Assembly: GCA_024280895.1 (NCBI GenBank)
Contig: JAJRPI010000003.1
Span: forward strand, 1-63,412
Reading direction: 5' to 3'
DNA: 63,412 bases
From: Alphaproteobacteria bacterium
GTDB lineage: Bacteria; Pseudomonadota; Alphaproteobacteria; Rhizobiales; JAKIUO01
Position numbers and translations under genes: made by a program. How positions within the stretch are numbered: position 1 is the stretch's first letter; the number at the start of each line of letters is the position of its first letter. Positions 1 to 7,874 of the stretch are shown piece after piece. The notes beneath the pieces are model-generated. The model did no database searches. It saw only the letters and a program-made list of their open reading frames with translations, and was not told the DNA's origin.

Positions 1-82
1 AATTTGAACCATCGCTCATTTAATTATGAGTATACGCGCCCCATCCAAGACCGCACAACGCGTAAACAGCAGCAAGACAGAA

Positions 83-175
83 AAGAACTCCGATGTATCC
101 ATCGGCAAGGGCGACTGCCCGCCGCGCTTTGCGCGCCTGTCGGAGGCCCAGCGTTAGCTGGAATAGCCGTGAGAC
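83..175 (-). repeat. four-hairpin 3'-end repeat, copy 1 (after ffs)
   Basis: Read on the minus strand, the copy begins TCTCACGGCTATTC and runs about 93 bp. It can form four hairpins: CCAGC/GCTGG, CGCGC/GCGCG, GGGC-AGTC-GCCC and CCGATG-GATA-CATCGG, followed by GAGTTCTT. It starts about 8 nt beyond the predicted 3' end of the SRP RNA gene and lies on the same strand. The same element recurs at about 28.2-28.6, 43.5-43.7 and 63.2-63.4 kb with different but complementary stem sequences. Confidence 0.85.
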
Positions 176-183
176 ATATAAAT

Positions 184-283
184 GCAGGAGGCTGGACACT
201 GACCCGTAAGGATCTCGTTAGGGCTGCTTCCTTCCGGACCTGACCCGGTTGGCGAGGAATACGTCCAACGCCAACCTCCCTGC
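184..283 (-). ncRNA. ffs: small signal recognition particle RNA (4.5S type)
   Basis: On the minus strand this stretch contains the near-invariant SRP RNA apical core (GGTCAGGTCCGGAAGGAAG, then CAGCC). The ends pair over about 12 bp: GCAGGGAGGTTGG at the 5' end against CCAGCCTCCTGC at the 3' end. The length of about 100 nt fits the bacterial small SRP RNA without an Alu domain. It binds Ffh and acts in co-translational targeting of membrane proteins. The exact ends are inferred from the closing stem. Confidence 0.95.
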
Positions 284-287
284 CCGC

Positions 288-317
288 TATATAGTCTACC
301 AAGGGCCTCGATTGCAA
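288..317 (-). promoter_or_regulatory. sigma70-type promoter for ffs
   Basis: On the minus strand TTGCAA (312-317) is followed after 17-18 bp by CTATATA (288-294). That places the start point at about 281-283, exactly where the closing stem of the SRP RNA begins. The -35 box lies inside a small inverted repeat that may end the upstream chemoreceptor transcript. Confidence 0.65.
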
Positions 318-323
318 GGCCCT
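302..323 (-). terminator. possible hairpin terminator after the chemoreceptor gene
   Basis: AGGGCCT and AGGCCCT form a 7-bp stem with a loop of about 8 nt, 23 nt after the stop of the chemoreceptor gene. The following T-run is short, so intrinsic termination is only plausible. The loop contains the -35 box of ffs. Confidence 0.35.
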
Positions 324-345
324 CAGGTGTTATTTACGCGTTTCG

Positions 346-2043
346 CTAAGCAGCCTTAACGTTTTCGAGGAACCGGTCCACAGTAGCCCGCATCTGTTCG
401 ACTTCTGAAGCCACCGCGCCCGCACTTTCAAGCACACTGGACACTGAACTGGCCGTGCTTTCCATGGCCCCGTCCAGCTGCGAAATATTGTCAGCCAGGC
501 TTTGCGTGCGCTCGGCTGCCATAACAATGCTTCCCGAAATATTGGCGGTCGAGGCACCTTGCTGTTCAGCGGCTGCTGAAATCGCTGTGGTGTTCTGCGC
601 CAGGGTATTCATGTTTTCGGTGATCGCCCGAATGGCTTCAACCGATGAACCCGTATCGGCCTGGATCGATCCGACCTGCGCACTGATTTCTTCGGTGGCC
701 TTGGCGGTCTGGGTGGCCAGAGCCTTGACCTCGGAGGCAACGACCGCGAAACCCTTACCAGCTTCGCCAGCTCTTGCCGCCTCGATCGTTGCGTTCAGTG
801 CCAGCAAATTGGTCTGTTCGGCAATATCTCTGATCAGAGTCAACACTTCATCGATTTTCGCCGCATTTTCCGCCAGAGCCGTTATGCGCCCATTCGCGTC
901 ATTGGCCATATCACTGGTGCGGTCGACCATTTGGTCTGTGCTGTGGATTTGACGGGAAATTTCTTCGATTGAAGCTGACAATTGCTCGGCAGCCGCAGCC
1001 ACTGATTGCACATTTTGCGATGCCTCACCTGCTGCAATGCTGGCTTCACTCGAAGTTTGACGCGAGCCCTGTGCGGTATCAGTAAGTTGCCTTGCTGTTT
1101 CATCAACCTGAGCGGCATTGAGCGCCATTTTTTCAAAGCCAACGCCTGCTTCGCGGCGAAATTCGGCAATCATCTGCTCGATGGCAGTCTGGCGCACATG
1201 TCTGGCATCAGATTCATCAGATGTCTTGCGCTCAAGCCTATCTCGCTCACCAGCACTGTCCTTGAATATCGAAATAGCTTTGGTCATATCGCCGATTTCG
1301 TCATCATACTCATAGGCAGGAATATCTACATTCATATCATTTTGCGCAAATTTTCTTGTAACACTTGCAAGCCGGGCCAGAGGTCGCAGGCTATAGTTTT
1401 GCAATATCATCAAAGTGCTCGCTGACAAGGCCAGCGCGATGACAGCAGCAATCATCAATGCCCATGCAATTTCTGTTAGAACGGCATTGATACGACTTTT
1501 TTCAACGCCTGCATACAAGATGCCAACAACCTTGGATCCTTTAAAAATTGGCTGATAGACCGTATAATAGTCTTTACCAAGGATGGTTGCTTCACCCGAA
1601 TAGGTCTTGCCATCCATAATGACGGGATAGACCCGACCGGACTGGCCTAATTTTGTGCCCACAGCCCGTTCGCCGTTGGGCTTAACGATATTTGTGGTCT
1701 TTCTCCAGAAATCGCGTGTCTTCTCATCCCAGATGAACACCGTCGCGGTTTCACCAGTCATCCGACCGATCGAGTCAATCATCGCATGATCGTTAAAAAC
1801 CGGTATTTTCGATAGCTCGATATTAGTGACTTCGCCATCAGCAGCCCAATCAATTTTGACACCAGATATCTTACGTTCGAGAATAGTGGCCGCGACACGC
1901 TGATTGCTTAGCTGGCGCTCCGTTGCATTACTCTTGATCTGTCCATCAATGACGTAAAGGGAGGCCAGTCCCATCGTCAAAATTGTCATGATGACCACAA
2001 ATAAATTTGTGACAAGAAGAGACTTTTTTAGTGAGCAGTTCAT
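346..2043 (-). CDS. methyl-accepting chemotaxis protein with periplasmic Cache-type sensor
   Basis: This 565-aa transmembrane chemoreceptor should feed CheA/CheW. An N-terminal membrane segment (about residues 8-30) is followed by a periplasmic domain of about 155 residues resembling the single-Cache group ([30 protein letters not shown]). A second membrane segment lies at about 195-215, then a HAMP domain and a long helical signalling domain. The conserved hairpin tip [19 protein letters not shown] is at about residues 410-430. The protein ends in VKAA, so it lacks the C-terminal pentapeptide that tethers CheR/CheB in some receptors. It is a single gene with no che genes nearby. The ligand cannot be inferred. 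Confidence 0.93.
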   Translation of the reverse strand: MNCSLKKSLLVTNLFVVIMTILTMGLASLYVIDGQIKSNATERQLSNQRVAATILERKISGVKIDWAADGEVTNIELSKIPVFNDHAMIDSIGRMTGETATVFIWDEKTRDFWRKTTNIVKPNGERAVGTKLGQSGRVYPVIMDGKTYSGEATILGKDYYTVYQPIFKGSKVVGILYAGVEKSRINAVLTEIAWALMIAAVIALALSASTLMILQNYSLRPLARLASVTRKFAQNDMNVDIPAYEYDDEIGDMTKAISIFKDSAGERDRLERKTSDESDARHVRQTAIEQMIAEFRREAGVGFEKMALNAAQVDETARQLTDTAQGSRQTSSEASIAAGEASQNVQSVAAAAEQLSASIEEISRQIHSTDQMVDRTSDMANDANGRITALAENAAKIDEVLTLIRDIAEQTNLLALNATIEAARAGEAGKGFAVVASEVKALATQTAKATEEISAQVGSIQADTGSSVEAIRAITENMNTLAQNTTAISAAAEQQGASTANISGSIVMAAERTQSLADNISQLDGAMESTASSVSSVLESAGAVASEVEQMRATVDRFLENVKAA

Positions 2044-2202
2044 TTGTTTCCCATTCCCAGTTTTAATTCTTGATTATGGGTCTGAACAAAAACAGATCAT
2101 GGTTAACATCTCATAAACCTCATGCCAGAATTGGCTCAAAACATGCGCAAAATCGGCCAATTCCATTGATTTCGAAATCGCCACCAAGGTGCAACAAGGC
2201 CC

Positions 2203-3213
2203 TTATTTCATCAAGGAACCAGTCGCTTCGATGACATTTGCGGCGGCGCCAGATTGGGGGGAATAAAGGAAATACATATATGCAAGATAGGCGGCCAGAA
2301 AGGCCCCGCCGGGAATGCGGCTGATCTCGCGACCTTTAAGAACAAATGGCAATAAAAGCATGCTGGCAGCCAACATAACCCACAGATCAATCTTCAGGAA
2401 TATGTCTGGCACCGGCACCGGGGCGACCATCGCCGTCACGCCCATGACGGCCAGCAAGTTGAACAGGTTTGATCCCAGCACATTGCCAATCGCCAATGCC
2501 GCCTGCCCGCGAATGGCAGCTGTCAATGTCGTTGCCAGTTCTGGCAAAGAGGTACCAAGCGCCACCAGGGTCAAGCCAATAACTTCATCAGAGACATGAA
2601 AGCGGCGAGCAATTTCTGTGGCCGCATCGACCGTAATACTGGCCGCTATGGGTAGGCCAATGAGCCCCCCCAACAACAATCCGTAAATCATCCAGTCGCT
2701 TTTGGGCGCACCCGCATCCCCATCGATCATTTCCATGGCTTCAGTACCGAGCACGGTCGCGGCGTCTTTATGCTGCTCGGCGCGGCGCGCCTGTTCCAAC
2801 AAAAAGCCAATCAGCAAAACAAACAAAAGCGCTCCGTGATAAAATGACAAAGGGCCAACAAAACAAAGCGCAATGAAAATAAGAGTGGCCGCAATCACAT
2901 AGAGCGTATTGCGAATGATAAAATCCTGCTGTGTATCAGTTGCCACAATCATTGCTGGCAAGCCAAGCACGAGCAATATATTGGCGATATTGGAGCCCAC
3001 CACATTGCCAATCGCCATGCCCGGCGCATCCGCCAGAACGGCGCGCAGGGAAACAACCAGCTCAGGAGCAGAGGTGCCAAAAGCGACGATCGTCAGGCCG
3101 ATGACCAAAGTGGGAATACCCAGTTTAACAGAAAGAGCCACAGCGCCGCGCACCAGCGCATCCCCACATATGAGCAGCAAGGCAATTCCGACACATAAAA
3201 GCAGATAGGTCAT
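2203..3213 (-). CDS. calcium/sodium antiporter (YrbG/CaxA-like, CaCA family)
   Basis: This 336-aa inner-membrane cation exchanger is built from two homologous halves of about five membrane segments each. Each half carries the family's alpha-repeat signature: GTSAPELVVSL near residue 47 and GTSLPELATTL near residue 220. Each is followed by a matching GNVVGSNIANI / GNVLGSNLFNL stretch. Such proteins exchange Ca2+ for Na+ (or K+/H+). A central hydrophilic linker separates the halves. The gene is monocistronic, with no partner nearby. Confidence 0.93.
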   Translation of the reverse strand: MTYLLLCVGIALLLICGDALVRGAVALSVKLGIPTLVIGLTIVAFGTSAPELVVSLRAVLADAPGMAIGNVVGSNIANILLVLGLPAMIVATDTQQDFIIRNTLYVIAATLIFIALCFVGPLSFYHGALLFVLLIGFLLEQARRAEQHKDAATVLGTEAMEMIDGDAGAPKSDWMIYGLLLGGLIGLPIAASITVDAATEIARRFHVSDEVIGLTLVALGTSLPELATTLTAAIRGQAALAIGNVLGSNLFNLLAVMGVTAMVAPVPVPDIFLKIDLWVMLAASMLLLPFVLKGREISRIPGGAFLAAYLAYMYFLYSPQSGAAANVIEATGSLMK

Positions 3214-3374
3214 ATATTCCAGCCAACCCCAATTTGTTGTTTATTATCAAATCCGCAACTCACTCTTTCAATCGTCCGCATTAAAAGAGATGGCGCACAA
3301 TGGTCTGATCATTGCGCTACAAGTCACCAAGATGAAATACCAGTTAAACTCAATAATACAGATGTCTGACTTTT

Positions 3375-3551
3375 TCAAATCGGAGTGCTTGTTTTGTCCC
3401 CAATCAGCAAAAGCCAATAGCGCTTACCAGCAGCATCCATATTCAACAAATGCAGATCGCCACCCTTGATGGGTTTCGAACAATCGACGCCATTAAGAAA
3501 TCTGGGAGTTATCGCATCAAACTTCAAGATGCGAGACAAAGCACCGCTGGT
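3375..3551 (-). pseudogene. protein-like open frame without a start codon, possible gene remnant
   Basis: Immediately downstream of the AIM24 gene on the same strand, 58 codons are open between two stops. They read like real protein, for example FDAITPRFLNGVDCSKP and GKRYWLLLIGDK. There is no ATG or GTG start near the beginning; TTG codons exist but have no clear ribosome-binding site. The family is not recognised. It may be the tail of a decayed gene or an unusually started small protein. Nothing else is visible in the roughly 340-bp gap between the exchanger and AIM24 genes. Confidence 0.3.
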
Positions 3552-3557
3552 TCAAAG

Positions 3558-4406
3558 TTAATCACCATCAAGCAAATCGCCAATACCGCCCAGAAGCGAT
3601 CCTTCGCCCTTGTGACTACCCCCAAGTCCGGTTGCGGCAACCATACGGCCAGCCAGCCGCGAGAACGGCAAAGATTGTAACCAGACCTTGCCTGGTCCCG
3701 TGAGCTTGGCAAAAAACACCCCTTCACCGCCAAAAATCATTGATTTGACTGACCCAGCGCGCTCCAGATCAAAATCAACCGAGGGCATCATGGCGGCCAG
3801 ACACCCGGTATCCACATGCAGGACTTCGCCCTCTTTGAGATCTCGCTCAACAACTGTGCCCCCGGCATGCACGAATACCCAGCCATCACCCTCGAGTTTT
3901 TGCATGATGAAACCTTCGCCGCCAAATAGACCGGTCATGACTTTTTTCTGAAAATGAATACCTATCTGCACGCCGCGCGCTGCGCATAAAAAGCTGTCCT
4001 TCTGGCAGATCAAACCACCGCCCAGCTTGTCGAGCTTGATGGGCAGGATATGGCCTGGATAGGGGGCCGCAAAGGCGACGCGGGCTTTGCCCACGCCTTG
4101 GTGGGTGAACATGGTCATGAACAGGCTTTCACCTGTCAAAATACGTTTGCCAGCCCCGGCGATCTTGCCAAGAAAACCTGATTCTTCGTGTTGTTTGGAG
4201 CCATCACCAAACACCGTATCCATGTGAATATCGGGGTTCTTGAACATCAAGGAACCAGCTTCCGCGATGGCGCTTTCGCCGGGGTCCAGCTCTACCTCGA
4301 CAAATTGCATCTCGGCGCCCTTTATCTCGAAATCAATATCGTCATCATCATTGGTGCGTTCGTGATGAGCCGTCGGTATATTTGGCACTGATCCCCAGAT
4401 ATCCAT
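3558..4406 (-). CDS. TIGR00266 / AIM24 family protein
   Basis: This 282-aa cytosolic protein has the AIM24 fold: FEIKGAEMQFVEVELDPGES, AEAGSLMFK, and a glycine-rich ending with FFAKLTGPGKVWLQSLPFSR and LLGGIGDLLDGD. The family is widespread, forms beta-rich trimers in solved bacterial members, and has no established enzymatic role. An acidic N-terminal stretch (NDDDDIDFE) precedes the domain. The gene stands alone. It is divergent from the dehydrogenase gene, with 113 bp between the starts. Confidence 0.85.
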   Translation of the reverse strand: MDIWGSVPNIPTAHHERTNDDDDIDFEIKGAEMQFVEVELDPGESAIAEAGSLMFKNPDIHMDTVFGDGSKQHEESGFLGKIAGAGKRILTGESLFMTMFTHQGVGKARVAFAAPYPGHILPIKLDKLGGGLICQKDSFLCAARGVQIGIHFQKKVMTGLFGGEGFIMQKLEGDGWVFVHAGGTVVERDLKEGEVLHVDTGCLAAMMPSVDFDLERAGSVKSMIFGGEGVFFAKLTGPGKVWLQSLPFSRLAGRMVAATGLGGSHKGEGSLLGGIGDLLDGD

Positions 4407-4519
4407 GAACTTCCCCTTTTTTTCCCCCGATTTTGAGGGAATCAGACTTGATAAAGTGCGCTATAAACTCAAAATGACAGATAGGCTGTTCAAATAACAA
4501 GATCAAGGATCATTCACTC

Positions 4520-5704
4520 ATGGGCTCCGATCGGCAAAATACCAGCACTTTAAAGTCACTTTGGGCGCGTAAACGAAAATGGTTGCTGGGATCAGGGGCC
4601 ATACTCGCTGGATTCCTGACCCTTTCTTATTGGACCATACCGGTCAATATCGCCCTACCAAGAGCTTTTGCAGCCTCTGGCATCAAACTGCAAAAACAGA
4701 TGGTCAAAAAAGCGCAACTGCCCAAGGGATATGAGATTTCGCTGTTTGCAAAGGGAATGAAAGCTCCAAGGCTCATTGCCCAAACCAGCACGGATGACTT
4801 AATCGTATCGTCGCGCGGCTCAAAGGTCTATCTCGTCTCCCCAAAGGGCAAAGTCAAGACCTTGATGCGCGGCCTCAATCAACCCCACGGCCTTTTGCTG
4901 GATCAAGTCTGGCTTTATATTGCCGAAGAGCACCGGGTCTTTCGCATTCGCTACAATCCAATCAAACGAGAGGTGGTCGGAGAAATCGAGACCGTGCTTG
5001 CGGGCTTGCCCGACAATGGCGGCCACTCTTCCCGCACCCTTAAAAAAGGCCCGGATGGATGGTTCTATCTCACCATCGGCTCCAGCTGCAATGTCTGCCG
5101 TGAGCGACATAAATGGCGCGCCGCCATGTTGCGATTTCGCCCAGACCGCACCGCCAAGCCGCAGATCTATGCAACAGGCCTGCGCAACACGGTTGGCTTT
5201 GACTGGCATCCCGTCACCAACAAATTATACGGTGTCGACAATGGCCGCGACTGGTTGGGAGATGATTTCCCCCCCGATGAACTTAACCAGATCGCAGAAA
5301 ACAAGTTTTATGGCTGGCCGTTCCGGCATGGTGACAATGTTGCCGACCCAGAGCTTGGAGGTTCCTTCAATGGCCCTGCACAAATACCGGCCTTCAATTT
5401 CGATGCTCATATCGCGCCATTATCGATCCGTTTTTTGCGCCATCAAAAATCGCCCGAGTTGCAAAATACCGCGCTGGTGGCCCAGCATGGCAGCTGGAAC
5501 CGCTCAACCAAAAATGGCTATCGTATTGTCTCGCTGCACTTCAACAAGGACGGCACCATCAGCCGCAAAATGTTCCTCACTGGCTTTTTGCAAGGCAAAA
5601 AAGTCATTGGCCGCCCGGTCGACATCTTCGAGCGAAAGGATGGAAGCCTGATCATCTCTGATGATTATAGCGGCGCGCTCTGGCTGATACGTTATAGGGG
5701 CTAG
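4520..5704 (+). CDS. PQQ-dependent sugar / sorbosone dehydrogenase-like beta-propeller protein
   Basis: This 394-aa protein has an N-terminal membrane anchor or uncleaved signal (about residues 20-45, LLGSGAILAGFLTLSYW), then a six-bladed propeller of the GSDH/sorbosone dehydrogenase family. Family signatures include LPKGYEISLFA, QPHGLLL, GHSSRTLKKGPDGWFYL, ATGLRNTVGFDWHP, VDNGRDWLGDD, NQIAENKFYGWP and AQHGSWNRS. Family members oxidise aldoses in the periplasm using pyrroloquinoline quinone. No pqq biosynthesis gene lies in the window, so the cofactor and substrate remain assumptions. A two-cysteine motif (CNVC, about residue 194) may bind metal or form a disulfide. Confidence 0.85.
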   Translation: MGSDRQNTSTLKSLWARKRKWLLGSGAILAGFLTLSYWTIPVNIALPRAFAASGIKLQKQMVKKAQLPKGYEISLFAKGMKAPRLIAQTSTDDLIVSSRGSKVYLVSPKGKVKTLMRGLNQPHGLLLDQVWLYIAEEHRVFRIRYNPIKREVVGEIETVLAGLPDNGGHSSRTLKKGPDGWFYLTIGSSCNVCRERHKWRAAMLRFRPDRTAKPQIYATGLRNTVGFDWHPVTNKLYGVDNGRDWLGDDFPPDELNQIAENKFYGWPFRHGDNVADPELGGSFNGPAQIPAFNFDAHIAPLSIRFLRHQKSPELQNTALVAQHGSWNRSTKNGYRIVSLHFNKDGTISRKMFLTGFLQGKKVIGRPVDIFERKDGSLIISDDYSGALWLIRYRG

Positions 5705-5891
5705 AGCGAGAGATCGAGTTGCCGCCCCCATGGCGCATTCAAGCAGTCGCGCTTGGTGATTGAAATACGCTTGGCCTTCGCGAAAATAAAGCTATCACTC
5801 GAAAATTTTTCTGATTCAATAAAAAATAATCTCATCAAACGAGGATAATCACCTGGATTACTCCAAATGATTATACTTAAAGCCAAGCCTC

Positions 5892-6383
5892 TTAAACTTG
5901 TTCCCGATCCCGTCGTTCTTGCGCCAGTTTATCAAGTCGCGCCCTTCGTGCCTGCTCACCAAAGGTAATTTCTTCTTCGACCTCATGACGAACGGCTTTG
6001 AAACCGCGCACCAGCAAAAAATGGGATACCGCATAGTAAACTGCTGCAAATGATACCAGCGCAATATTGGGCGCAATATTACCAAACACAATGCTCAGCA
6101 AGGCATAGATCAATCCTGCTTCAAGAACGATATTGCCAATAATCCAACGCCACCATAGTCGCGCCGCAAGGATCTTTGAAAGGGTGGTCTTAAATTTGTA
6201 GCTGCCATCATGGGGACCAAAACGGGCAACCAGATCAGCGCGCTTGTTGATGGCTGTTAATTCGCGCAGAGCAATGGCATGAACTGCGGGTGCAAAAAAG
6301 GCGCGCAAAACACCTAGTTTTCCCAGCAAAGAATGCAGCAGTATAATTGCCAGAACAAATGAGGCTGTTTCAAAGAGATACAT
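5892..6383 (-). CDS. hypothetical membrane protein with a charged C-terminal helix
   Basis: The family is not recognised. In 163 residues there is an N-terminal membrane segment (FVLAIILLHSLLG), a central pair of hydrophobic segments (IGNIVLEAGLIYALLSIVFG and APNIALVSFAAVYYAVSHFLL), and a highly charged tail ending RLDKLAQERRDREQV that probably forms an amphipathic or coiled helix in the cytoplasm. It is monocistronic. The 187-bp gap to the upstream plus-strand dehydrogenase gene shows no credible gene. Confidence 0.6.
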   Translation of the reverse strand: MYLFETASFVLAIILLHSLLGKLGVLRAFFAPAVHAIALRELTAINKRADLVARFGPHDGSYKFKTTLSKILAARLWWRWIIGNIVLEAGLIYALLSIVFGNIAPNIALVSFAAVYYAVSHFLLVRGFKAVRHEVEEEITFGEQARRARLDKLAQERRDREQV

Positions 6384-6526
6384 TTGCGATCAGGCCCTCG
6401 CAAGCTAAGCGAGTTTAGCCCACCCATTTCAAACATCAAGAGATGACATAAAGAAAACCACCATCTCATGCAGCAAGCTTCCATACCACGCAAAAATCCA
6501 AGGCGAGGCGCTACACCTTGATATTA

Positions 6527-7087
6527 TTATCTGCGCGCGGATTTCTTTGCCAGCGGTGTCAACACGATATTCATTGGCGGATATTTATAGTCATGGGTCT
6601 TGTCATCGGATGCCGCGTTAATCGCAGCAACGGCCAGAACACCAAGCAAACCAGCTTGCGCCCCCATATTCATTCTGGAGCTTTTGGTCTGGTTATAGAC
6701 GGAGTGATCCACCGTTCTGGTTTGATAGCCATTCTTGGCACATCGAATGGAGATGGTACTTGATTGCATCCGGTAATTAGGCAGTCTGACCTTTGCAGGA
6801 GTAATTACACTGGCGGTAAAATCACGCGCACTAACGGTACATTTGGCGCCAGAAAGTTCATCCCCCAGGCCAAATCCACTATTAGCGATATAGGTGCGAA
6901 CGGGAACAACCTGATCTCCGGCTAATTCCGGAACATTTTCTCCAGCTCTGCGGCGACTGGCATAGACGTCTGTTTTATTGGATCCGTTGCTGGCCTTGAT
7001 CGGCGTGATGCGATCAACTTCCAATGGTTTTTTAGAACAGCCAGCAAGCATAAAGCCAGCAACCACAATTAGAATAATTTTGCGCAC
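6527..7087 (-). CDS. hypothetical lipoprotein
   Basis: This 186-aa exported protein has a short basic start, a hydrophobic core and a clear lipobox (LAGC, Cys at about residue 17). It should be lipidated and processed by LspA. The mature part contains two cysteines that could pair (GAKCTVSARDF and SIRCAKNGY) and a short hydrophobic stretch near residue 148 (AGLLGVLAVAAINAA). The start is GTG. Directly upstream, at the ribosome-binding position, is an uninterrupted run of nine G (minus strand). The family is not recognised. Confidence 0.7.
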   Translation of the reverse strand: MRKIILIVVAGFMLAGCSKKPLEVDRITPIKASNGSNKTDVYASRRRAGENVPELAGDQVVPVRTYIANSGFGLGDELSGAKCTVSARDFTASVITPAKVRLPNYRMQSSTISIRCAKNGYQTRTVDHSVYNQTKSSRMNMGAQAGLLGVLAVAAINAASDDKTHDYKYPPMNIVLTPLAKKSARR

Positions 7088-7092
7088 GATAT

Positions 7093-7101
7093 CCCCCCCC
7101 C
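7093..7101 (-). promoter_or_regulatory. poly-G(9) tract at the ribosome-binding position of the lipoprotein gene
   Basis: Nine consecutive G residues on the minus strand end 5 nt before the GTG start of the lipoprotein gene. They are the only purine-rich sequence that could act as a Shine-Dalgarno. Slippage would change the binding-site length or spacing. Confidence 0.5.
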
Positions 7102-7231
7102 GGACTTAAAATATTTTTTTTGGAGTATAACTCCATTAGTTTGTGCGCAAACTAACAATTAGAACAGTGATACGTCAAACATTAAATTGCTCGAATAGAA
7201 CAAATCACTCACTCCCCACCTTGTTTCTCTG

Positions 7232-7797
7232 CTAATATTTCCAGAGTTTCCCTCCCCCTTCCCCCACGACAATAAAAGGCGCCCAGACAGATGGGTGCGC
7301 ATTTTGCGGGCTGTTGGTATTATCGATAAGCGCCAGCATGGAACGGCGGAGTGCGCGCGCACGCCCATCCATTGGATGAGCTTTCATTGCCTCAAACGCT
7401 TTGGTGATGAGTTTTGTGGCAGCAGTTGAATAAACCGGCCAATGGAAGACCAGCAAGGCGCGGGCTCCTGCGTAAAAAAAAGCGCGCGCCAGGCCCGACA
7501 AAGCCTGCGCCCCCGGCTTGCCACCAGAGGCCGTATTGCAAGCTGACATGATCACCCAATCGGCGCGTAAATTGAGTTGCGCAGCATCGCGGTTTGCACA
7601 TGCTGATCGCCAAATTCTTTTTTGCCCATCGGCAAAAGCTTTTGCGCCAGTGTCAGCGATTGTTGATATTTTCCGGCCTTGAATAACTTATTGGACTGTT
7701 TTTGCAACGCCTTGAACGCCGCACTATCAGCGCTCGCCTCGAGAGGTGCGGCCAAAACGCACAAAGCCAGAAACAACCCTGCCAGTCTATCGCCCAT
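7232..7797 (-). pseudogene. remnant of a secreted TPR-CHAT domain protein with an internal deletion
   Basis: The 5' part has a good start (AGGAGA 8 nt before ATG at 7797), a signal peptide (LAGLFLALCVLAAPLEASA) and one TPR-like unit (NKLFKAGKYQQSLTLAQKLL, then GDQHVQTA). It runs into a stop at 7552. The 3' part, in another frame, is the end of a CHAT peptidase domain: AAQLNLRADWVIMSACNTAS, GARALLVFHWPV and HPSVWAPFIVVGEGG. That frame reads back to about 7610, so the two parts meet directly. Full-length family members have many TPR units and the catalytic His region between these parts, and those are missing here. The SACNT Cys remains without its His partner, so the gene is almost certainly non-functional. 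Confidence 0.85.
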
Positions 7798-7874
7798 CAG
7801 TGCTCTCCTGAAAAACTTCGACCGCTTGAGTCTAACGCTCCAACGCAATCTTCGCAATCCAGAAGAGCCAAACT

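Noticed and set aside
455-952. 165-codon ORF antisense to the chemoreceptor gene
   Set aside because: It mirrors the alanine/serine-rich signalling domain and has no independent support.
2168-2179. Perfect palindrome GATTTCGAAATC near the end of the exchanger gene
   Set aside because: A single 12-bp palindrome downstream of a gene, with no second copy or clear promoter context, is too weak to call.
5701-5886. 61-codon minus-strand ORF between the dehydrogenase-like gene and the membrane protein gene
   Set aside because: TTG start without a ribosome-binding site; low-complexity composition and no family resemblance.
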